A DNA stretch of 64,000 bases from Branchiostoma floridae (GCF_000003815.2 NC_049993.1:16266897-16330896); one strand, 5' to 3'; positions 38,241-50,342 are shown, numbered from the stretch's first letter. Notes: generated by a model from the letters alone, not told the origin. Program-made: numbers and translations.

Positions 38241-41200
38241 TATATCAACTTCCCACCGAGCAGGTTATGTTGATAAATTTGTCACCATTACCGGCCACTC
38301 GAACCTTTGTACCCTGCCGGGGTGCAAAATAGCTGCAGCTTCATGTTACTGAGAGATGACATCATCGGTAGTGTATGCCCAGCTATACAGCACAGCTCCA
38401 GCCTGTTGGTCGGGGTGCACACGGACAATACAAATGCCTCCTCTTGTTGGTTTTCTCCTAGCAAGGCCTCGCAGGCAGGAACGAATAAAGTGACTCACAG
38501 ATAAGGTTCTTTTTTGGTCCGCCTGATTGATGAAGTCGCATTATGTTCGGCCTTTCTTCGATATTGGATGCTTGCGCCTTTAGGGCCTGAGGACTCGTCA
38601 TCAAGCCTGCTGTAGTTTGTTCTGCGTAATAGAAGACTACAGGTAGGGTACTTAAGATTTCCTTAGGGTTTACAGGGCATTTAAGGTGAAGTTATACTCT
38701 TGAGAAAGCTGTATCTTCGTTGACTACATGCTTCTTGCAATAGATACTTGTTTGAAATCCACTACGTACTAGTCGTTGGCCTTGGTCTGAAAGTGGAACA
38801 AGTGAAACTTTGTCATGTGAGATTGGTTTGGATGCAAAAGAAGTCTTCCGTTTGAAAAATAAGTGCCATTCCGTGCATATCTCCAATGCCAGTAATATAA
38901 TTTGCAACTACAGGCTATACTTATAAAACTGCATAACCCTATAATTTGTACTAGGGTGAAACATGTCATTGGTAAGGTGCAGCAATGTGCATTAATAACT
39001 CTTAACAGACTATTAATTATGTCCGCTCCAAGTCTTCGGTACATATTGGGATTTATTAAGCATTAGAACACACTTATTCAACTCTTTAATAGATCCACTC
39101 GATTTGTTATAGTCAAACCATGAAATGCTCACTGAAGTAGAGATTTAATGAAGGGAACTATTGAATTTCATATTTGAGACAATAACAATTACTAAGCAAC
39201 TGGATAGAATTTTCTTACGGTCTTACAGTTAAACTAACAGGTAGTTTGAATAACGGTTATTTTGAAAGTCGTCTAAACTGGCAACGAGAACTTTCCGAAT
39301 TGAACAGCTTTGTTAGTATTCTACAAACCTTGTGTTATCACCAGTTGATTTCCTCGATGTCAATTTTGGCTTGTAGCGGCTTATTTCCCAAGTTGAGGCG
39401 GTGTGAAGTGACAAGTTTAGGGGGCGTTCGGAGGTGCCGGCCCTTCTTCCCTTTCATTTAGGGACAGTGTATCGATCGTCAGGTCGATAATACTCAGACC
39501 CATTGGTCATATTGTGGGAAATTATGTCTATTACGGTGGTCGGCATTGATTCTGGGATTGGGAGGCACAGACTCTGACAGCCTTCAAACGGTTCGGAGGG
39601 GAGAGAGGATGTCGGGTCGATCCTCCGCTTGGCGGGGAGACTGAGATTTACTGATGGTCTTAGATGAGATGGATTTCAGAGAAAGTCCTTTGTTATGTCT
39701 GTGGGGAGGGTCTGTAATACTGTATGTGTATGGTGGACTTGTACATGTGTGTAGACTTGGCATTTCCTAGTCAGATTGTGGTCAAGAAAAGAGGGGAGAG
39801 GTAGATGGTGTGAAAAATCAAAGTACAAGAAGGATGCAAACCCTCTCTTCCAACTTTAGGTGTTTTCTGCATCTTGCAATTCGTCAAGAATTCTTGAAAA
39901 GCATTCCTAAGTCCAGGTCCACATCTGTCTCAGCTGTTATGAAAACACTCAAAACTGCAAGGCGAAGGCACTAGCAACCGATGAACAGCAAAAATGTCAA
40001 CTCATTAGATTTTGAGCTCTTAGACTCTTGACAAACATACGCTACAGTTCTGACTGGAGTTCATCCATGCAATTTTGTTAGGATCAAATCCGTATCTGTC
40101 TCAAAATTCAATCACCAGTTCCTTCTTAGTGTCTTACCCTCAAGAATTGTTTTTGGACTGGTTGTGTTCACAAACAAATACTGCAGATAACATTTTGGGT
40201 CTGTGCCATGATTTTCGTGATTGCCATTTTCCCATAAAGGTACAATATTCCTCACCTCAGCGGTAGCCCGGGTCGTGCCCTTATATGTACGTCATATGGG
40301 CGAGGCCTTCCCATGATGCTCCAGGTTGCCTGGCAACCATGTCCTTCCCCGCCCTCGTTCTCTGCAAAGAGCTACAAGTCATGTTTACTTGTGAAGTGGC
40401 TAATTTAGTCCGGAGAGTCCATTGCTTTGTTTACATGTTTTTAGCGCTGGCGATTTCTCAGCCCCTTATTCCTGCATAGCTGGAATCAGAGGCTCAATTC
40501 CGAACATGCAAGACATTTTCTAAAGGTTTGGAAATTCCCTGAGACGCTCGAAAATTCATTCCTTCGGTCTATACGAGGAATGATGACATGTTTTTTCCCA
40601 GTTGACAGATGAATGTTTTGATCAGTGCAATCGGCAAAGTAGAGCGGTTCAATTGGAAAGTAAATCCTTGAAATGAATAAATAAGATATATATTTTTGTA
40701 ATGTAATCTTACCATCATTCATATAAATTCATTTGGTGACAAAGTCAGTTCTCCCTGAGATTTGTCACGAATCCAATTTCATTTTCGCTTGTTTGTATTC
40801 GAAATTGCAGCACTTGCTCCAACGTAGTTATTTTCCCTTATGAATTGCTCCTTCCTCTGTAACCAAATTTCTATCCATCTCATTAGCAGACCTAGAAAAT
40901 GACACTAGCACATTCCTGTAATTGCTATCACTGCCATCAAAGGCCACTTTTCCCTGGGGACTTTTTCCCAACATCCAAATTAAATGGAGACAATTCTGAT
41001 GATCCTACGCTACATTTCAAGTGAAAATATTTGTAGTTATGCTAGCTTAAAATCGTATGATGAAATCATATTTTGATTGCTTTAACTATAATTATAACTA
41101 TGCAGGACTTAAAAGTATTATTAGCAGAAACTGCAAATTGCTTTGCGGAATTGTTTAATGACAGAAAAGTGGTTGATGGTGATTTGCATGTGCTTGATTG

Positions 41201-41546
41201 AATTGCCTTTCGTAGAGCCAGGCAATCTGTTGTCATTACTTCTGTTCAAAACGATGAGCCCGACTATTTGTGAATGTCTTTTGGCATGCATCGTCGGTTG
41301 ATTGAAATTGTAGCTGGGATTACGAACTATACCAATCATCATTCTCCATTGTGATGATGTGGGTAAAACAAGGACTTAGCGGAAATATCAACCTGCTCTT
41401 GCAGAATAAATTGTGAAACATTTGAGACGTCCAGGTTGAATCATGTATGTCATGTTTCATTGCTTGTTTCTTTGCCAACTCAAGAGTTGTCACTGCATGT
41501 GTGATACAATGTGAAAGCGAACACAGTACATATGAATGTAACGCTA

Positions 41547-41745
41547 GTTAACCTTTATCCGTTGTGTAACCTATATCCGTTGCTTTTAAAAACAGGGTAT
41601 TTGGGATATCACGTCTACGGACGTTAGTTTGAATTTGCGATATTTTCAGGATATTGCAGTTTCAAACTACCACCCGTCGACTTGATGTGCTTAAATACCC
41701 TGTTAAAAAGCAATGGATATAGGTTACCCAACAGATAAAGATGAA
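41547..41745. mobile_element. fold-back hairpin MITE, ~200 bp
   Basis: The whole segment is one imperfect palindrome. The left arm contains GTAACCTATATCC-TTGC followed by CAGGGTATTT, and the right arm carries the same sequence inverted. The centre also pairs (TAGTTTGAA with TTCAAACTA). Arms outside the core (CTTTATC-GTTG) also match. No coding capacity. The exact ends and target duplication are not certain. Confidence 0.68.
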
Positions 41746-42023
41746 CCCGAGTTATATGTTGATATCAGTGCTGTGGATATGTACACTTGGCATGCTTTGA
41801 AATATCTAAATTCTTTCCACATTATGACTGAACAGCAGTGGACCATGTATGATAAAGGCATGTGACAAAATAAGTTTATGAGAAAATCTATCACGAAAGC
41901 TATGGTGCACTAGTTCATAAAGCTGTAACCATGAAAAATGATATAGAGCACAGTGCTATTTATTTTTAAAACTAGGGTAATCTATACGTGTATTGGGAGG
42001 ACGCCTTTATCCGATTGTCACTA

Positions 42024-42110
42024 CGAGACAAATAAAAGGGAATTTCCCCATATTGAGAAAAGACCTTTCTTTCAACAGTGGTTACGAGATAAATGAAAGG
42101 GAATTCCCCC
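42024..42110. promoter_or_regulatory. duplicated block with two kappaB-like sites
   Basis: Two copies, 61 bp apart, of TACGAGA-AAAT-AAAGGGAATT. The first gives GGGAATTTCC (42038-42047) and the second the palindrome GGGAATTCCC (42099-42108), both canonical Rel/NF-kappaB site forms. Function is inferred only from the motif and its duplication. Confidence 0.3.
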
Positions 42111-43870
42111 AAAGTGTCCCCAGTTTGCAGTTGTACTCCGAGGTATTTTACATGTAGGCAGTGCTTACGCATACTTTACTTTCAATTTCGAGCTTCCGGT
42201 TTTGCCACTTATGCATTCCGGGGGAGCCCCCAGATTTCGCAGGTGGCTGGTTTTGTGGGAGGTTTTGCTCCGCTTGTGATGGCTTTATTTGAGGGGCATA
42301 TTTGACAATCATTTAGGCTGTCAAAACGGCCACTGTTCCTGACGGGAACGGTTTTATGTGGAGCCATTATAGATGTGTCCACGCATCTGTTAGCAACGGA
42401 ACGTTATAGGTTGACATCTACATGACGGTATTAAAGACCGTGGCTCTTGTTTCGATGTTCGTGGGTCACATTTCCCGAGCAGCGAATCGGAGAACACTTC
42501 AGTCAACTGGAGTTTTAGGAGCGCTAGTAAATTGTGGAAACAATGCGCAGTTGTCTTTGTAAATTTAGGGGTTCGTTTCTTCTTATTACTTTTATAGAAA
42601 TGCTGCAAATAATTTAGAAACACGATAGCGCAAAATAGTGTGGACTGATGCTATCGTAAAATGAAAGGAAGATTCAAAGTCTCCAGGCAATATACTATAA
42701 TCATTTGTAGTACCCTAGTCGCTACTGTTGTAATTTGAAGAAAGCTAGTGCTTTCTACTTGAGACTATGGCTCCTTTCTAGGTTCAGAAGAAGAAAGCTC
42801 TTTGACTGAGAGCTTAGAGTTTCAAGAAAACCTTTTCCTTTGTTTTTTTAGCCAGTTCCAGAAGGAATAGACCTCTGGTCTGACCTGCAAAAGCCATCAG
42901 TGTTTCCCACCCAGTAAACATAATAGTTGTGATTACAATTTCAGGGCTGTCCCTTCTTCAAAGGATAAGGGACCACCCTTACATATTTTTTCAAAGGTAC
43001 AAGAAACATGGGAACAACTCCTTTGTTGTAGTTCACACAGGAAGTTCCAGGAGTTACGATGTCCGGGTCGGTAATATCTGAGTTCTCGTAAACGATAATC
43101 AAATCTATAAAAAATATCATCCCCTTCTTTGAAAAGTTTTGTTGTTGCTCTTCTTTGTCTTTTACTTAATCTTTTTTGCAATATTAGAACTGAATTCACT
43201 TCTAGTTATCCTTTTGCTTCTGATATGATTGCACCCTGTAAGCACACCGAGCATACTTGCTGATGTTGACGAAGAACAAGTGGACAAGAAATCTTTAGAT
43301 CCATATCAAAGGGAAGCCTTTAGATTTCTGCTGGACAAGGGGAAACCAAGGTGATGATCCTGTAGGGTTATTTTAACAGCAGGTTTGGCATCAGGTAGTG
43401 GCAGAAAATCAACAAGAATCCATCCAAACTGTCAAAGTGCCAAGAGGCAAGACTGATGTGGCTATCCAACTGTCAGGCAACCTGAAATCAAAGAAAGGTG
43501 ATCAATTTGAGGGCCTCGTTAGTGGTATAATTTACTAAGATAGACTGATGGCTTTTCTAGTTAATCGATCTATAGTTTGCAAAAAAGGCAACTTTCGAAA
43601 ACACTTTTTTGCTTTGGGGAAAAGGAACCTTGTCAACGTTTTGATCCTTTTTTTCTAGACCTGGTATTGATTTAGCACACCCTCTTCAGTTTAATAAACT
43701 GAGAGTGAGTGATGATTTTTCTATATCATTCATTGATCTAATTTTAAGAGAAAACAAACTAACTTTTGAGATTGTGTTTTATTTTTGAAAATAGGAAAAA
43801 TGCCAACAGATATCCTGAGTTGTGCCAGATATACTGTCAACCCTTTACAAGTGACCACATCCACACCTGT

Positions 43871-44205
43871 ACTACTTTTTGGTATTCCTTAGGTAATTTC
43901 TTAAATTGACCACCTGTCTAGATTTCATCTGTCCCCTGAGTTGTCTTCTTGTGCAGCTATGACTGTATGCAAAGCTGCATTACCTGACAGATACAGGCAG
44001 ACATGTACATTTGCCCTCCCGCCCGCTCAAATTTTACCACTTTTTGGTATTCTTTAGATAATTTCCTATATTGACCACCAGTCCAGATTTTATGGGTGCC
44101 CTAAGTGGTCCTCTCGTGCAGTTTGGACTGCATGCAAAGCTGCATTGCCTGACAGATACAGACAGACATCTACATTTGCTCTCCCGCCCGCCTAAATCCG
44201 TCTTC
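43871..44205. repeat. tandem duplication, 165-bp unit
   Basis: Two copies of a unit starting near CTTTTTGGTATTC (43875 and 44040), sharing TTGACCACC, GTCCAGATTT-type, GCAAAGCTGCATT-CCTGACAGATACA and CTCCCGCCCGC blocks. The two have diverged by roughly 15%. The first copy runs into the GACCACC-type dispersed repeat. Confidence 0.7.
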
Positions 44206-44505
44206 TCCTGCAGCCACAATCATCCCCGATGGATCGGGGCTCCCCATCGATTTCTGCCGTCCGATTTAGCGCTGCCTGTATTTCACGGCGCGGCTACACT
44301 GATTGTCTGCGGTAGCTAGTTTCTTTTTGTTCGGCTGGAGCATCCGTCATCCAGCTGATAATGGTTTATAGACTTTACAGGATGGGTTTACAGCAGGAAT
44401 GTTAAAGAGGATACATGCGCATCCCACTTTTGTGTTGCGTAATGAAGAGGGAGGCTTGGTAAAGATAAATCTTTTTGTACCAAAGCTTTCCACTTTACAG
44501 TTTGT

Positions 44506-44599
44506 AGTCTGTGTAACACAAACTCTGCTGTCCAGGGCTGTAACTGGCCCCTACCTAACCGGATGTTGGGTGGGCTGCTATAAGCGAGATTTTATCAGG
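44506..44599 (-). repeat. dispersed ~100-bp repeat, copy 2 (inverted relative to copy 1)
   Basis: Opposite orientation to 35322-35420, about 9.2 kb away. In the + strand frame it also stays open (VCVTQTLLSRAVTGP…CWVGCYKRDFIR), with a length difference of two codons between copies. This is probably a mobile-element fragment; the family is unknown. Confidence 0.62.
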
Positions 44600-46723
44600 A
44601 AAATACATCATACTGTAGAAGTACTTTATGTATGTCCGTTTCACTTCTATGTGGGGTATGAACCCAAGTTGCTTCTAAAGGATTATTTTCTAACGGCATG
44701 TGGTTTGTGATATACAATTGCATGGAGTTGTGTTTTTGGAAATTTTTTCATTGCAGTGTGAAGGACTAAGTTGTCTGAAGTAGTCTACCGATGTTGAAAT
44801 ATGATGGAAATGTCGGGATGAAGGCAGTGACTCTATCTTGTTATTGTTTATTGCATCCATTTTATTTTAAGGAACCAACTTAGTTCAAAAGGCCAAAGTG
44901 ATATAACGAACCAGTAACCAACGGAAACAATGATAGTGTTGAAAAGCAATAGGGCACTAAACATGTAAAACTCTATAATTGACTAACACCTATATAGCTG
45001 TTTAGTATGCTGAACGTGCATTGGAATGTCGTAAAGCTCTATCATTTCTTATGAATAATTAAAGCCAGTAAGCGGCAAAAATGATTTACATGCAGATTTG
45101 GAAGGCGTGGTTAATACAGATACATAACTGTCACTCTAATTCTATAACCTTATGTCTGCATGAACTCTTTATTATTCTGTAGTTCAGGGTGGTCTGTATT
45201 TTAATTTTTATGAACTGCACATAAATATCACTGGCATGTTTTATTATAGGAGCTGTACTATCTCTTGATGTCGTTAGAAAATTACCTTTGGGTCAGGGCT
45301 GTAAAATTACTGCATATCTTTTTGATAACAAGGCAAGTTCAATGCCATTGCTTGTTTCAAGGTATATCATCACAGTAGTCCTTACATTACTTTACATGAC
45401 AAAAAAGTACAACATGCTTTTTCTGTATCTGTATCAATATAGCAGAATAACTACCCTTGAGTGTAACAAACCAGCTTTATTTAAAAAATGGTAGATATCT
45501 GACATATTAATGTCTTTTGGGGGGGGGGGTAAAATTGGCAATTTTGGAATACAGGTACCAAGTCTCAAAGTCTCATGTCTAGTTTTGAGAATATATAATC
45601 ATGATGATATTTAGACATTGTACATGATACTAATATGTACACTGTTGTAAGCTTTCTTGAAAATTATAGACTGTCCACTCACACTCACAGGCATCAAACT
45701 TTTCCCCCCTAGCCCTATACTATCCAACATGTCCCTATAAGCAAGGGAGAGATTAGAGTGGGCTAATAGGATATGAGCTTCATGTTTCTGTGGCCCAATT
45801 TACACCTCAGTGACAAGTGTGACCAGCATCTGGAAAGCCCAATGTGTAAACCAAGGGTGTAAAAAACAAGGATGTTCTGTTGTTCCAACTTTGGGGGCTG
45901 GACTTGGTGTAAACTTCCTCTGTTAATTCCCTAGTGGGCTGTTCGATCTATTAATGTCCCAACCATCAACCTACCCATGATAAGGTCAATAGTGGTATCT
46001 TCCATGCCATGGTAGCTAGAGTTAGGGAAGCTAGCTGCGGGATGTGCTTCAAATTATTCTGGTTTGTCTTGGAGTTGGGCCTTTAATTTTGGCTGGCGAT
46101 ATTACGCTTCTGTTATCACTCAAACTGGTTTTTATCAGCACCAGGCCTTGCCTTGCCTTGGAACGACATATGATATCTTTCCACCATGGCCCCACCCCTT
46201 TGGGGATAGTCCAATAACAACTACGAATGGGTTGCTAATTTAGAATGTATACAATTTTTACCCAAATAGCAAAAATGTCTTGTGCAAATCCGGAAGAAAG
46301 TGAAGAATTTATGCATTTATTTTGTAGCTTAGGATATTTTGAAGATATATTTTGCATATTTTGGAGCAAATTAAAGCTATCAGGGTTGGCAGTCCTCCCC
46401 CCTGAGTTAAAATGGTTTCTCCCTGCCTGCCACCCATAAGCCAGTCTTTGCATTGCAGTGCCAGTCAATAATGAATCTTGATTTGGGAGCCTTCCATCCA
46501 CAAACAGAGGGGCAAACACAGTGGCTTCCCTGAGCACACACAACCCTTCCTAACCCTGCCTTCCTGCTGTGAGAGCACTCCAACATGGCTTCTCTGCCGG
46601 AGCTGCTGGAATAACACTGGAGATTCCTCAGGATTCTAAAGGATTGAGTCCTCCCTAGTCTGGGAGATATTTGACTGAGAGAAGTGCTAGCTGTGTGCTG
46701 AATCTACATCGCTGTTTTCACAG

Positions 46724-46753
46724 GGTACGGACTGTAGAGAGAGAAGAAGAGGC
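46724..46753 (+). other. 5'UTR part of the start-codon exon
   Basis: Thirty bases between a plausible 3' splice site (gctgttttcacag ending at 46723) and the ATG. The acceptor has only a short pyrimidine run, so the exon could begin further upstream instead. If it does, a short upstream ORF at 46585 (ATG, nine codons, TAA) would fall in the leader. The 46.5-46.86 kb segment is modestly GC-rich, so an alternative promoter here cannot be excluded. Confidence 0.45.
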
Positions 46754-46853
46754 ATGACAAGAGAGAGGAGAGAAGGGGAGGGGAGGCGACTCCCGGCCGT
46801 GTGGTATGCTGGCGTACTCATGGCTTGTTTCACCGCCCTGGCTGCTGCTGAAG
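46754..46853 (+). CDS. LAR-type receptor tyrosine phosphatase, signal-peptide exon (start codon)
   Basis: First coding exon of a type IIa receptor protein tyrosine phosphatase (vertebrate PTPRS/PTPRD/PTPRF group), a cell-surface adhesion receptor of neurons and epithelia. It encodes 33 residues plus the first base of codon 34. An Arg/Glu-rich start (residues 2-12) is followed by a hydrophobic core (W17-A32) ending in Ala-Ala-Ala, a good signal-peptidase site. The donor is GAAG|gtaagag. The lone G joins AA at 58995 to make Glu34, so the mature N terminus reads EEPPTIIRAPVD, matching the A-EEPP start of mature vertebrate LAR proteins. The ATG has G at -3, and an in-frame TAG lies at 46688-46690. 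A candidate acceptor (ttttcacag) ends at 46723, so 46724-46753 would be 5'UTR of the same exon. M23 is a weaker start because it would leave too short a signal. Confidence 0.88.
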
Positions 46854-47691
46854 GTAAGAGGAAGATTTGTTTTTACGAGGTTTACTATCGTGATTGGCAC
46901 CGTGCACCCTAGCTGTAGTGATGGAATTTTTAGCCCGGCTGCAATACCAGGGTTTCCTCCCGGGAGAGGGGACTAACTGATCGACTGCATGAAAAGGCAT
47001 TGCCTAAGACACAGATTTGCTAAATGAAGGACTATAATAAAGGATACGGAGAGCTTTTCTCCAGCTTGTGCCTCTCAGAAAGAAGGCTGTGAGCAGGAGG
47101 GAAGGGTCAGATTTTGGACGGCTGGGGTTTGGGTCGCTGGGGTCAGCCGGCTGTATGTAGAAGAGACATGTTTCCAATTACTGTAGGTCCCAGTGCTGGC
47201 AGACTGGCTACAGTACATATTCTACCTAGATTGAATTAAAAGTTTTTCCGATTTTTCTTTTCCGTAGACATGAAAAAGTAACCTGTATTCTCTCATTCCC
47301 TGTAAGACATGTTGATAGACAAAGAAAAATAAAGCACATGATTCTGAGATATTTTATGTAATGTATCAAAATTTGCTTCAATCATCAAAATATGCATATG
47401 TTTGCTAGATTGAATGCTTCACTTGTTCTAATTTTTCTTAGGCCTGTAAATGATGCGCTATCCATCTAAGTTGTCCCTTATAATGTACACATAACACTTG
47501 AATGTATACCATCTTGCAGGCAGACACATAAATGACAAATTTTTCTGATACTTCATGCATCATTATTTTGCTTCTTTCACACACATCCCATTACAATTTA
47601 CATCAATTATTTGTAGGAGCCATGTTTGCATTCACCTTAAATCAAATTAATTTAGGCGATGAGCCATTCGTGCGAAATTCCCTCTCAGTTA

Positions 47692-48060
47692 GGCCCAATC
47701 TATACACAGTTTTTACCGATATCGGTGGATGTGTCGGGAGGGATCTGGAACGCTGGCCGCGGGACACCCGTGGCGCTTGCAGTCATAAACAGCTATATAG
47801 CCTAATGAGCCCGCGTTGTATGCTAATGAGCCTTCCCGAAGTCGGGACACATCTACACGCGCGCGGAAGCTGTCGGGGACCCCTGCTAAGCTATCGGGGA
47901 CCCCTGCTAAGCTTTCGTACGAATGGTCCGGACCTTTCGGGAGAAATTTTCCCGATATCGTAATGGCGATATAGCAGTTCCATCTAGACGATGAAAAAAA
48001 GCTGTCGGCGAATGGTCGTAGGCTCGCCGATATCGGGAAAAACTGTGTGTAGATCGTGCC
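47692..48060. mobile_element. 369-bp MITE with ~35-bp inverted termini and TA target site
   Basis: Inverted terminal repeats begin GGCCCAATCTA (left) and GGCACGATCTA (right, reverse complement) and run into ACACAGTTTTT-CCGATATCGG, matching 33 of 37 bases counted with the flanking TTA. TA flanks both ends (47690-47691, 48061-48062). The interior is CpG-rich and contains two head-to-tail copies of a 21-bp unit (TCGGGGACCCCTGCTAAGCT plus one base) at 47873-47914. Open frames across it on both strands are by-products of the palindrome. The superfamily is uncertain. Confidence 0.72.
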
Positions 48061-49344
48061 TAAGACACATCCAGTGAGCATTTGATAGTGCTAAGGAAAT
48101 TTGTGAGTGTCCTAATTCAATCCAGCCCTCTCTATCTCCAAAATCTATCAGATTGTTGGGATTATGTCAATGCTGGGACTTGTGCACCTTTTAATTTGAT
48201 TCTGAACTACAACCATGCTGGAGAAATAGTTGTAAATCTGAGCTAACCATAACTGTTGTCCATTTCTGTTACAAGAACTATGTGGTAGTATACTAGCATC
48301 ATGTACCATTTTTATAGGACCAAATTTAGCCCCCAATTTCATTTTGTGTGGGTAAATCATCTGGAGCCGACCATAAATTTTGTGGGAGGGGGGCTGTTTG
48401 GTTTATACCCATTAGCAAGGTGTTTATTATGGTTGGATTGTTTTGCCCTGCCATGCATGAAAAATTACCTCACCTCCTGCTAAACAGATCATCAGAATTG
48501 ATAATGAAGTTTCATAGATCTACACTGTAGAACCATTTTTAAAGAGAGACAAAAAAGACTTTTCAGTCATTTTCCTTTGGTCGATAGGTGCACTGATGTA
48601 TTTCGGTTCGGATTTTACATTGCTCTGATTGATCTCGCCAAATTTATGGTGTGTGATTCTGGGCACCTATAAATCCACAGCAGAGAAAGGAATTAGGGCA
48701 AGTATAGCTGCACCCCTTGGTCTTCATTAGACCATTCTTTCTGCATGACTAAGCAGGGCTTGCTGCTGAGATTGCCAAATTAAAAGGTTCCTGTAGTGTA
48801 GTCCCGCTCTGTATGTGCCTGGTCAATGTTCGATGACGAAAGCAGAGGACTACAATACATTATTTTAACAAAGTTATATCAGTGCTACATGTATATAGGT
48901 ACACATTTCTTGTCTTTGACATGGGTGGCTTTTATTTTGTTCTGTAATTAATAGTTCTTTTTGAATTTTGGGGCAATTTGAAAGTATGCTTTGTTTTTTA
49001 TTTTGAATATTTTTTAAAAGAAATGTTTCAAGCTTTCGTGGCAGCCATATAACTAAGAAGTGAGCAAGCTCATAGAAATATAATAAGGGTTCAAATTCCT
49101 TCAGACCGCATACAACATTTAACACCATAGGATGCCTACTGAATTATACATGTAGAGTGCTGATTTATTGTTATTTTACACACTACTGTTTTTATAGCCA
49201 CCTCCAAGATGGCTGCCGTAATTCAATTAAAGGAGCTTATTTCCATATTCATGGCAACTGTATAGACTACACTAGGTTATAGCCACTTGTCTGTGTTTCA
49301 GAAATTGAACATTTCTATAGCATGTTTCCAAATTTGAAGAGATA

Positions 49345-49790
49345 AATGCTGAATACAAATTATAACGGTTTCTGAGCTCTCTCTCGCCCCAACTCTGTGT
49401 TGTAGTGCGTGTGTATCTTCTGTGTGTACCATTTTCTGTGATATAGAAATCCTAAATGTAGTATCTTCCTAAATCTAAATGCTAAATACAAATTATAACG
49501 GTTTCTCTCGCCCAACTCTACATTGTTGTGCGTGTGTATCTTCTGTGTGTACCATTTTCTATGATATCGAAATCCTAACTGTAGTATCTTCCTAAATCTA
49601 AATGCTAAGTACAAATTATAACGGTTTCTCTCGCCCAACTCTACATTGTTGTGTGTGTATATCTTCTGTGTGTACCATTTTCTGTGATATCGAAATCCTA
49701 ACTGTAGTATCTTCCTAAATCTAAATGTTGAATACAAATTATAACTGCTTCTCTTGCCCAACTCTACATTGTTGTGCGTGTGTATCTTTC
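49345..49790. repeat. minisatellite, 123-bp unit, about 3.7 copies
   Basis: Units sharing ACAAATTATAAC-G-TTCTC and GTGTGTACCATTTTCT start near 49348, 49481, 49604 and 49727. The later periods are exactly 123 bp and the first is 133 bp. Because 123 is a multiple of three, the minus strand stays open for 169 codons (49360-49869) with a 41-residue repeat (WYTQKIHTHNNVELGER...). I see no homology or splice context for a gene and treat it as a repeat. Confidence 0.88.
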
Positions 49791-50239
49791 CTGCCAGGCT
49801 CTGGTAAACAGTGAGAAGGAATTCAGCAGTGAGAGGGGTCACGTCCAACGTAAACACTACATCTCTCACTGATGGATTTCTGGCAGCGATGCTCCATTTG
49901 CAGGCATACCCACGTTCGCAAATAGTTCACATTTTGTACGGCGTTTGAAACAATGGTTGCTCAGTTACTTCAGGTCACTACACTTTTTTTTAGGCAAGCA
50001 GCATAGCATGAGAACGTTTGCCTTTTGAGTAAATAATCCATGCTTGTTTCAAGTTACAAACTGAATTTGATTGTTTTTATCAGTTAATCGTGCATCTTCT
50101 TTTAGAATCTGTGCTATTGTAAGAATCTTTCTTACGTACAGTTGGACATCACATACATATTAATTGTAGAACAAGATGTCGTTTGATAGATGATAAAATC
50201 ACTTTGGAACCCACAAATCAGGGAATCCATCTTATCTGG

Positions 50240-50342
50240 GCTCTAGTTCGCTTCAGCGGTCGCTAAGCCCTGTTTGTTATAACGGCCATTTCACAGTCAC
50301 TTCCTGAAGTGACCGTTGCTGACCGTTGGAGTGAACTGGAGC
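50240..50342. mobile_element. short fold-back element, 103 bp
   Basis: The left arm GCTCTAGTTCGCTTCAGCGG matches the reverse complement of the right arm (GCTCCAGTTCACTCCAACGG) at 16 of 20 positions. Near the middle is a perfect palindrome GTCACTTCCTGAAGTGAC (50296-50313). The structure is typical of a tiny MITE; no target duplication is obvious. Confidence 0.5.

Larger units (their letters stand above)
22464..46723 (+). other. putative long intron 2 of the LAR-type gene
   Basis: 24 kb without a recognisable coding exon. It contains the 155-bp E-box repeat, GACCACC-type dispersed repeats, several MITEs, the 115-bp and 83-bp tandem repeats, the hammerhead-like retroposon tail and several GC-rich islands (26.0, 27.3-27.7, 28.5-29.5, 34.7, 38.1, 39.5, 40.3, 42.1 and 44.2 kb). 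The islands lack domains and are the most likely places for regulatory DNA. Confidence 0.4.

Noticed and set aside
47532-48081. Frames of 143 and 122 codons on opposite strands
   Set aside because: They are explained by the palindromic, CpG-rich MITE at 47692-48060.
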